Made by a program: the position numbers and the translations under genes. A stretch of DNA of 64,000 bases. It comes from Tamlana sp. I1. GTDB taxonomy: Bacteria; Bacteroidota; Bacteroidia; Flavobacteriales; Flavobacteriaceae. Of this stretch, positions 58,601-64,000 are shown piece after piece. The stretch lies in NCBI RefSeq assembly GCF_015355625.1, contig NZ_JACLAF010000002.1:266954-330953 (forward strand). Direction: 5' to 3'. The notes beneath the pieces are model-generated. The model saw only the letters and a program-made list of their open reading frames with translations. It was not told where the DNA came from and ran no database searches. The stretch's first letter is position 1. Every line of letters begins with the position of its first letter.

Positions 58601-59557
58601 CAACGCTATATTATGATCGTCAATTTCGTGATATTGATAAGATTCGTACGTATCGATTATCATATCAGCAGTTCCAGTAGGCTGAGAAAAAGACTGAATA
58701 CGCTTCCCTTCCCCTGAACCAACTTGAATGTAATAATAGGTTTTATCAGCATAACAATTTATATGCGTATTACTTACTGCATCATAGCCTTGCGGGCCTT
58801 GACCATAAAACAAAATATAATCTTCGTTATTAAATACACCGTCTTCTTCCCCAACAAATTTAATGGCATTTTCAGGTACGTCATACGGATAAGGCACTGC
58901 ATTTGAATAAGGAATCATAGCACCACCATGACCATATAATTTAATGCTTCTTGGGTTCACATTATTTACATCAACCCCTAAATTTTGCAAAAAACTTTTA
59001 GATAATTTAAAAACTCCTGTGGTATCAATATAAAACTTATACCATTTCCCCGAACTTAATACAGAATTAGACACAACTTTTGAAGACACATAATTTTTCC
59101 CAAAAGAACGACTGCTCGCTGTAATGCCATATTTGTAATTAATTTGAAAAGAAGTCACTTTTTTATAGCGACCATCAGCGTCTTTTATAATTGGTTTTAA
59201 CTGAAAAGACACAAAGCGTTTATTTCTAGACACGGAATTTCTTAGGGCAAAATCAATTTCACTTGGAATAGTGTTTAGATTTAGATCTTTTAATTCTGAA
59301 ACCGATATGCTTTGGTAAACAACTTGACTTAATGCAACTGAAGATTCATCAACTTGATTTTGAGACTCCCACTGATCAACAAAAAAAAGGCCGTCGGCAT
59401 TATATTCAAAATGATCCTTATTGAAGGCAGGCAATTCTATTTCAAAATTGCCACCAGATAATTTCTGATAACCTTCCCAAGAAATGCTATATTTTTTTTG
59501 TTGGGCAAATAAGCCTACTGAAGTTATCAGTAGTAAAAACAAAAGTTTATTTTTCAT
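55682..59557 (-). CDS. porU: T9SS signal peptidase/sortase PorU
   Basis: A 1291-residue protein with a signal peptide (MKNKLLFLLLITSVGLFAQ). It has a C25 gingipain-like peptidase domain with catalytic H785 (NYFGHGGEDG) and C819 (FVTVTCEFTRFDNP), and a C-terminal type A-like domain (YPNPFVNYTEFWF, GKGVYVYKLKV). PorU cuts off the C-terminal sorting domain of exported T9SS cargo and joins surface proteins to lipopolysaccharide. Its action would be needed for the type A cargo encoded in this window. It diverges from gldJ and precedes porV. Confidence 0.95.
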   Translation of the reverse strand: MKNKLLFLLLITSVGLFAQQKKYSISWEGYQKLSGGNFEIELPAFNKDHFEYNADGLFFVDQWESQNQVDESSVALSQVVYQSISVSELKDLNLNTIPSEIDFALRNSVSRNKRFVSFQLKPIIKDADGRYKKVTSFQINYKYGITASSRSFGKNYVSSKVVSNSVLSSGKWYKFYIDTTGVFKLSKSFLQNLGVDVNNVNPRSIKLYGHGGAMIPYSNAVPYPYDVPENAIKFVGEEDGVFNNEDYILFYGQGPQGYDAVSNTHINCYADKTYYYIQVGSGEGKRIQSFSQPTGTADMIIDTYESYQYHEIDDHNIALIGRRWFGDKFDVVSNKTFDFDFPNRITSEPIKLNVVVAAVNSTDCSFDVSVNGTAVSTISLRGVSSPTLASGGSLSRNLDESSSKISVGLNFNNLGNPSIDAYLDYISIEAISALNFSGKQLKFKNSAVTSATGIGEYTISNASNLSEIWDVSDLYNVSNIENTQNASSFSFKVPLGTLKTYVALSPSDYFTPKSDSKTEVVNQNIKGTIFKNAQGDFQDVDYIIVSPNNLLSQAERLAEINRVQYGLNVKALGLDQIYAEFSTGNQDVGAIRNLVKYVYDNASGPDQRIKYLCLFGDGSFDYKDRIPNNTNIVPSWYSYDSFSLANSFVSDDFYGMMDDNEGSMARTDMLDIAVGRILVDTPQLAKEMVDKVASYHAKESFGSWRNSYVVISDDVDHDWEGILEQTTDNIGNLVSAEKPFINVTKIHSDAFKQETSAGGNRYPAVNTAISNAVDNGALVVNYFGHGGEDGLASERILGKPEIENFRNINKLNCFVTVTCEFTRFDNPYRETAGEFTFWNKQAGAIGLITTTRQIYVSFAISFNNILGQYLFSYSDDDSYDDNEYPSMAEALRLAKGNPSVSGNTQRRLIFFIGDPAMKLSFAKPNIRLTKINDVPLAQSTDTLKALSKVKLAGEVTDISGNLITNYNGILSTTIYDKYIDRSTLGNDGTRLNGELVILDFKTLGEIIFRGQASVTNGQFEFEFVVPKDIGIPVGFGRVSFYSKNETLDQAGASENTVKIGGINEDAEEDNIGPVINIYMNDENFVSGGITNESPTLLVKLEDLNGINTASGIGHDIVAILDGDEKNPIILNDYYQTEVDDYTRGVVSFPLRDLEPGLHVLTVKAWDVYNNSSVSEIQFIVFDQDQELVINNVLNYPNPFVNYTEFWFNHNSSESLDVSIQIFTVSGKLVRTLNGQTAGGAAVNSTLSRDIVWDGRDDFGDKIGKGVYVYKLKVHSNLLNKTVEKIEKLVIL

Positions 59558-59828
59558 CGTTAAAATAACGTTATTCGAAGCGTGTTATTATCACAAAGAA
59601 ATAACATTTTTAAAAAGTACATTATAAATACTATAATAAATTAGTTAAAGGTACGTTAATACATCACAAATTACGACGAAAAACAGATAAAAACATCGTT
59701 GTAAGGCTTAAAAAACAGGACGAAATACACGTTTTTTTAGCTTAAATGTAATTAATCGCTTGCGTTATTCGGTTTAATTCTTATATTGCAGCACCAAAAC
59801 ATTATTTAGCTTACATAAAAGTATGGAT

Positions 59829-61511
59829 ATGAAAAAAGTAGTCGCATGCAAAGTTTTAGCGGTTTTAGCACTTGCTATAGCTTCAACTGGTTGTTCAAAA
59901 TCTTCGAGCTCTAAAAACAGTTCGAGAGCTACTGGATGGCAAATAAACTCCAGAGACGGTGGTTTCCAATACAATACAAACTTTAAAGAGCAAGAAACTG
60001 CACCAGGACTTGTATTTATAGAGGGTGGTACCTTCACAAAAGGACGTGTTCAAGATGATGTTATGCACGACTGGAATAACAGTCCGAATCAACAACATGT
60101 GCAGTCTTTTTACATGGATGAAACCGAGGTTACTAACATGATGTACATGGAGTACTTAGACTACTTAAAACGCGTATATCCTCCTTCGGAAGAAAACTTT
60201 AGAGCGATTTATAATGGCGCACTGCCAGATACTTTAGTTTGGAGAAACCGTTTAGGATTCAATGAAGTTATGACAAATAACTACTTACGCCATCCTGGAT
60301 ATGCAGAATACCCAGTAGTTGGAGTGAGCTGGATACAAGCCGTGGAATTTGCAAATTGGAGATCGGATCGTGTAAACGAACTTTACTTAGAAAGAGCAGG
60401 TTATTTACAACGTGATTCTAAATTAACGGAAGTAAATTCAGAACAAACTTTTAGCACAGATACATACATCAATGCTCCTTCTTTAACTTATGGAGGTAAT
60501 GAAGAAATTCATGACGGACAAGCACGAAGAAGAAATGTAAAAGTTGATGAAGAAGGAAACGAAACTGGTTTATACGCACGTCGTGAAACTGGCTTAATTT
60601 CTCCTAAATACAGACTACCAACCGAAACCGAGTGGGAATATGCTGCTTTAGGTTTAAGTGAAATTAGAGACTACAACTTGTACCGCGGGCGTAAAAAATA
60701 CCCATGGGATGGACAATACACACGTTCTGAAAAACGTAAAATTCGTGGTGACCAATTGGCTAACTTCAAACAAGGAAAAGGTGATTACGGTGGTATTGCA
60801 GGATGGTCTGATGATGGTGCCGATATCACAAATGCAGTGAAATCATACGATCCAAATGATTACGGGTTATACGATATGGCTGGAAACGTAGCAGAATGGG
60901 TTGCCGATGTGTACAGACCAATTATTGATGATGAATTTAACGACTTTAACTACTACCGTGGAAATGTTTATACTAAAAATGCTATAAACGAAGACGGCAC
61001 AGTAAAAGTGGTTACATCAAACGATATTGTTTACGATACACTACCTAACGGAAAACTAATTGCTAGAAATTTACCTGGTGAAATTCTACAAGTTCCAATC
61101 GATGAAAATGAAACCTATTTAAGAACAAACTTCGATAGAAGTAATCACATTAACTATAGAGATGGTGACAAACGTTCTTCTCGTTATTTTGAAAGCTACA
61201 ACGATGAAGACAGAAACGCTGATACTGACGCTGAAACAAGAAAAATGTACAACTCTCCTAAACACTCTATTACTAGAGATTCTTTAGGGAACATTATTAG
61301 AGAGTTCGACAGAGCTTCACACAGAACATCACTTGTTAATGATGAGGTTAGAGTTTACAAAGGTGGTTCTTGGAAAGATAGAGAGTATTGGTTAGACCCA
61401 GCTCAAAGACGCTACTTCCCACAAGATATGGCAACAGATTACATCGGATTTAGATGTGCTATGTCAAGAGTTGGATCAAAAAGTAAATCGAAAAACAAAA
61501 CGAAAAACTAA
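59829..61511 (+). CDS. gldJ: Gliding motility lipoprotein GldJ
   Basis: A lipoprotein of about 560 residues: leader and lipobox ASTGCS, then a formylglycine-generating-enzyme (FGE/sulfatase-modifying) fold with VFIEGGTFTKG, DETEVTNMMYMEYLDYLKRV, YRLPTETEWEYAALG, NVAEWVADVYRP and GFRCAMSRV. The start is either ATG 59829 or ATG 59823, which would add two residues. Gld proteins form the motor and structural part of gliding, and GldJ stabilises GldK and links to T9SS function. It is followed by a terminator and murF. Confidence 0.94.
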   Translation: MKKVVACKVLAVLALAIASTGCSKSSSSKNSSRATGWQINSRDGGFQYNTNFKEQETAPGLVFIEGGTFTKGRVQDDVMHDWNNSPNQQHVQSFYMDETEVTNMMYMEYLDYLKRVYPPSEENFRAIYNGALPDTLVWRNRLGFNEVMTNNYLRHPGYAEYPVVGVSWIQAVEFANWRSDRVNELYLERAGYLQRDSKLTEVNSEQTFSTDTYINAPSLTYGGNEEIHDGQARRRNVKVDEEGNETGLYARRETGLISPKYRLPTETEWEYAALGLSEIRDYNLYRGRKKYPWDGQYTRSEKRKIRGDQLANFKQGKGDYGGIAGWSDDGADITNAVKSYDPNDYGLYDMAGNVAEWVADVYRPIIDDEFNDFNYYRGNVYTKNAINEDGTVKVVTSNDIVYDTLPNGKLIARNLPGEILQVPIDENETYLRTNFDRSNHINYRDGDKRSSRYFESYNDEDRNADTDAETRKMYNSPKHSITRDSLGNIIREFDRASHRTSLVNDEVRVYKGGSWKDREYWLDPAQRRYFPQDMATDYIGFRCAMSRVGSKSKSKNKTKN

Positions 61512-61532
61512 ATTTTATTTTTCAAATAAGTT

Positions 61533-61562
61533 AAAGTCCTAACGTGAGTTAGGACTTTTTTT
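61533..61562 (+). terminator. Terminator after gldJ
   Basis: AAAGTCCTAAC (61533-61543) pairs with GTTAGGACTTT, followed by TTTTT, 22 bp after the gldJ stop. murF downstream would thus need some read-through or its own promoter. Confidence 0.85.
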
Positions 61563-61588
61563 ATACTTTTATTTAAAATTTATTTCAA

Positions 61589-62869
61589 TTGAAAATACCA
61601 GAAATCCACAGCCTTTTTCTAACCTGCCATTCGGCATGTACAGACACCAGAAACATTCAACCAAACGCGATGTTTTTCGCTTTAAAAGGCGACAACTTCA
61701 ACGGAAATGACTATGCAGAAAAAGCAATAAAATCTGGTGCGAAATATGCTATTATAGACGAGGAATCTGCACAAACTACAGAATTCACCATATTAGTTCA
61801 AAATGTTTTACAAACGCTTCAGGAATTAGCAACTTTTCATCGCGACTATTTAAAAGTTCCTATTGTTGCATTAACAGGAAGTAATGGCAAGACCACAACC
61901 AAAGAGCTTATCAATGCGGTGTTATCTCAAAAATATAAAACTACAGCAACCGTTGGAAATTTAAACAATCATATTGGTGTTCCTTTAACGCTATTATCGA
62001 TGAATGGTAAAACAGAAATTGGTATTGTAGAGATGGGCGCCAATCATTTGAAAGAAATTGAATTTTTATGTCGTATTGCAAAACCCGACTATGGCTATAT
62101 TACCAATTTTGGAAAAGCACATTTGGAAGGTTTTGGTGGTGTTGAAGGTGTTATAAAAGGTAAAAGTGAAATGTATGCCCATTTGATCGCACATGATAAG
62201 ACGATTTTTGTAAATACTAATGACCCTATTCAAGTTGAAAAAGCCAAGAAAGCTAACATTTATACTTTTGGAAATGCAACAGGGCAAAATGATGTTGTAA
62301 TTAAATTTCTAAACGCACAACCATTCGTAAAATGCCGTTACAATAATTTAGACATCAAAAGCCAGCTTATAGGCGATTACAACTTTAATAATATTGCGGT
62401 AGCAATCACTATAGGAAATTATTTTAAAGTAGAAGATAAGGCTATAAAAAAGGCTATTGAAGGCTATATCCCTTCAAACAACCGCTCTCAAATTATTCAA
62501 AAAGACACAAATAAAATTATTTTAGATGCCTATAATGCCAATCCTACAAGTATGCGAGCGGCTTTATTAAATTTTGAAAAGCAAGAAGGTTATAAAATAG
62601 CTATTTTAGGTGATATGTTTGAGCTTGGCGAAACTTCAAAAATAGAGCATCAAGAAATTGTAGACCTAGCGCTTTCGCTGAAATTGGATGCGATTTACTT
62701 CTTAGGCGAACACTTTGCTGAAACGTCCTATAATTCTGAGAAAGCCAAACAATATAATTCTTTTTCTGATTTTGAAGCTGAAAGCAATTTATCTGAAATA
62801 AAGGATTGCACTTTCTTAATTAAAGGTTCAAGAGGCATGGCTTTAGAACGTGTTTTAAAACTTATTTAA
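61589..62869 (+). CDS. murF: UDP-N-acetylmuramoyl-tripeptide--D-Ala-D-Ala ligase
   Basis: The 426-residue Mur ligase has TDTRNIQPNAMFFALKGDNF, the ATP loop ALTGSNGKTTTKEL and AYNANPTSMRAAL. It adds D-Ala-D-Ala to UDP-MurNAc-tripeptide in the cytoplasm. The start is a TTG at 61589: a stop lies 15 bases upstream in frame, no ATG precedes the domain, and the protein start matches homologues. It contains a near-copy of the CGCTTTCGCGGAA motif (near 62669). Confidence 0.93.
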   Translation: MKIPEIHSLFLTCHSACTDTRNIQPNAMFFALKGDNFNGNDYAEKAIKSGAKYAIIDEESAQTTEFTILVQNVLQTLQELATFHRDYLKVPIVALTGSNGKTTTKELINAVLSQKYKTTATVGNLNNHIGVPLTLLSMNGKTEIGIVEMGANHLKEIEFLCRIAKPDYGYITNFGKAHLEGFGGVEGVIKGKSEMYAHLIAHDKTIFVNTNDPIQVEKAKKANIYTFGNATGQNDVVIKFLNAQPFVKCRYNNLDIKSQLIGDYNFNNIAVAITIGNYFKVEDKAIKKAIEGYIPSNNRSQIIQKDTNKIILDAYNANPTSMRAALLNFEKQEGYKIAILGDMFELGETSKIEHQEIVDLALSLKLDAIYFLGEHFAETSYNSEKAKQYNSFSDFEAESNLSEIKDCTFLIKGSRGMALERVLKLI

Positions 62870-62883
62870 ACATCTTCAAAAAC

Positions 62884-62918
62884 AAAAAAGCCTGCTCATA
62901 TTTACACATGAAGCAGGC
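62884..62918 (-). terminator. Terminator-like hairpin, T-run on the minus strand
   Basis: GCCTGCT (62890-62896) pairs with AGCAGGC (62912-62918); the A-run at 62884-62889 becomes a T-run in the minus direction. It lies 15 bp after murF and may also slow plus-strand transcription. Confidence 0.65.
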
Positions 62919-62988
62919 AATAATAAATAATTCTCCCTAAGAACTAATTAATAGCAAGTCAAAATTGCAATTATAAAATCAACATCAC

Positions 62989-63007
62989 AATACTCAATTT
63001 GAGTATT
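62989..63007. promoter_or_regulatory. Perfect 19-bp palindrome, candidate operator
   Basis: AATACTCAA-T-TTGAGTATT has two 9-bp arms about a single base. On the minus strand it stands just before TATAATTGC, a promoter-like string that is also found downstream of purE. Confidence 0.35.
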
Positions 63008-63294
63008 TAATTTATTTTCGATTAAGAGTACTACATTTCGGATTACCAGATTAAAAACAAGGTGTATTCCTACTAAAACATTTTTATATCTTAATTACAA
63101 ATGAGTTTTTTATAGTTAAAGCTCATATTTATATAAATTATTATAAATGAAATTTCGAATTTCGAACCTTTTGCGATTTAACGAAGTCTGAAAAACACAA
63201 ACTTAATATCGACGAAGCAGACAAATATTTGATATCATATTGACTATTTATTTTGCGAATAAAGAACATAAACATTTAACAGAACTGCTCCCTA

Positions 63295-63873
63295 TTAATA
63301 AATAAGATTTTTATTCATTTTAAGCATACCTATCAATTCACCCGTTGAAGAGACGTTTAATTTTTTAAGAATATTTCGGCGATGCGTATCCACCGTATTA
63401 GAACTAATATTTAATTTTTTAGCGATTGTTTTACTTGAGTCATTTAGTACTAAAAGCCGAATCACATCACGTTCGCGATTGCTAATCCCTTCGGAAAGTA
63501 ATTTTTGCGAAAAATTATTAAAATACACGGTTTCGTACTCATTATTTTCGTTCAATAATTTTGCCGAAGCACAGATTTGCATATCAATCTCAGGCACTAA
63601 AACGGTGTAATGCGCTAGTCCTATAATAGGTTTATTTCCACTATCCAACTCTAACGGCGTTGTATTTTGAACTACATTAACATAGTCGCCATGATTGTTC
63701 TTTAAACGATAATTCCATGTGTACGTCATTCTACTACGCTCTGGAATGCTTATTTCGTTTAATGTAAACTTCATAAGTTCACTTAAAGCTTGTAGCCACA
63801 CATCCAAATCATCGGGGTGCATCCGATTCCAAAAATATCGCATACCTCTAGTTTTCACATCGGCACTATCCAA
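63295..63873 (-). pseudogene. LuxR-type regulator, N-terminus missing
   Basis: The 192 readable residues contain a PAS-like ligand domain (MRYFWNRMHPDDLDVWLQAL, RLKNNHGDYVNVVQN) and a complete C-terminal LuxR helix-turn-helix (SNRERDVIRLLVLNDSSKTI, HRRNILKKLNVSST). Homologues have an N-terminal part before the fragment seen here. The frame opens only at a TTG at 63873, with a stop two codons upstream, exactly where the DNA turns into what looks like an insertion sequence. The DNA-binding domain is intact, but the protein is probably truncated and perhaps inactive. Confidence 0.6.
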
Positions 63874-64000
63874 GGGTCAATCTCAAAAGTTGTGGAGCAT
63901 CTAAAAAAGCAAGACCTTTGAATAAAAATTTTTAATGCCATCAGATTCATTATTAGCCATAGCCAATTTATTACTTCCAGAAATACTTATTAAGTATTTT
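63874..64000 (+). mobile_element. Left end of an insertion sequence (runs off window)
   Basis: The LuxR homology stops near 63873 and the sequence from GGGTCAATCTCAAAAGTTG onward has no relation to the regulator. A transposase-like start follows at 63935. Only 127 bp are visible; terminal inverted repeat and target duplication cannot be checked. Confidence 0.5.
63935..64000 (+). CDS. Transposase N-terminus, ISAon1-like (partial)
   Basis: The ATG at 63935 opens 22 codons to the window edge (MPSDSLLAIANLLL, then PEILIKYF). A leucine-rich start with LLPExxxxYF is typical of the N-terminal region of ISAon1-family transposases in Bacteroidota, as I recall it. Too little is visible for certainty. 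Confidence 0.45.
   Translation, partial: MPSDSLLAIANLLLPEILIKYF

Larger units (their letters stand above)
62870..63294. other. 425-bp gap between murF and LuxR remnant
   Basis: No credible gene is present. The gap holds a minus-strand terminator-like hairpin at 62884-62918, conserved bases at about 62919-62966 also seen after purE, and a perfect 19-bp palindrome at 62989-63007. Together these could mark a short minus-strand RNA, or the 3' end of the LuxR transcript. Confidence 0.5.

Overview
The window looks like a piece of the chromosome of a marine, gliding member of the Flavobacteriaceae (Bacteroidota). The evidence is the low G+C, the near absence of Shine-Dalgarno sequences, several promoters with the Bacteroidota -7 pattern TAnnTTTG, and a set of clade-typical genes: gldJ, porU, porV, proteins with type IX secretion (T9SS) sorting domains, the short mannose-1-phosphate guanylyltransferase, and an agarase-like GH16 enzyme that points to red-algal polysaccharide. 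The genus cannot be fixed from the sequence alone. I found no rRNA, tRNA, CRISPR array or prophage.

Layout. 1-10 kb: a truncated polysaccharide-deacetylase-like gene coupled to radC, a dienelactone hydrolase, a large MscS channel, an LptF/G-like membrane protein, the murein-recycling ligase mpl, an 860-bp repeat-rich spacer and a TPR protein. 10-20 kb: a 2171-residue alpha-2-macroglobulin that carries an inserted CarboxypepD_reg/TonB-plug segment, then a small lipoprotein coupled to a secreted M64 peptidase, an SDR enzyme and a DUF4136 lipoprotein. 20-23 kb: a lone secreted GH16 agarase with two CBM6 domains. 23-31 kb: obgE, a fused hpt-adk gene, purK and purE separated by a Doc-type toxin-antitoxin pair, an M3 peptidase, and an ECF sigma factor with a small zinc-finger partner. 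31-42 kb: a UbiA-like protein, gcvP, a KAS III/methyltransferase/glycosyltransferase run, a secreted nuclease coupled to a PafA-like phosphatase, and an MlaE/MlaF pair. 42-50 kb: a DUF389 membrane protein, manC, a SprT-like protein, a HAD phosphatase, a 1088-residue type B T9SS protein, an SDR and an M28 peptidase. 50-63 kb: pyruvate dehydrogenase E2 and E1-alpha, cytidine deaminase, porV-porU, and divergently gldJ-murF. The right end holds the C-terminal part of a LuxR-type regulator that appears to be cut by an insertion sequence whose transposase starts 66 bp before the window ends.

Functional links. PorU and PorV form the cell-surface complex that processes T9SS cargo, and GldJ belongs to the gliding motor linked to that system. 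Three cargo proteins are also here (M64 peptidase, GH16 agarase, the 1088-residue protein), so the window holds both part of the export machine and some of what it exports. The purine genes (hpt-adk, purK, purE) sit together around a divergent promoter.

The observations most worth a second look are a 13-base motif (CGCTTTCGCGGAA) that recurs far above chance in both coding and non-coding DNA, two structured intergenic repeats with covarying ends, a 160-bp tandem repeat with dimeric substructure, the TonB-plug insertion in the macroglobulin, the toxin-antitoxin pair between purK and purE, and the insertion-sequence break at the right end. All names rest on motif recognition by eye; no database search was run.
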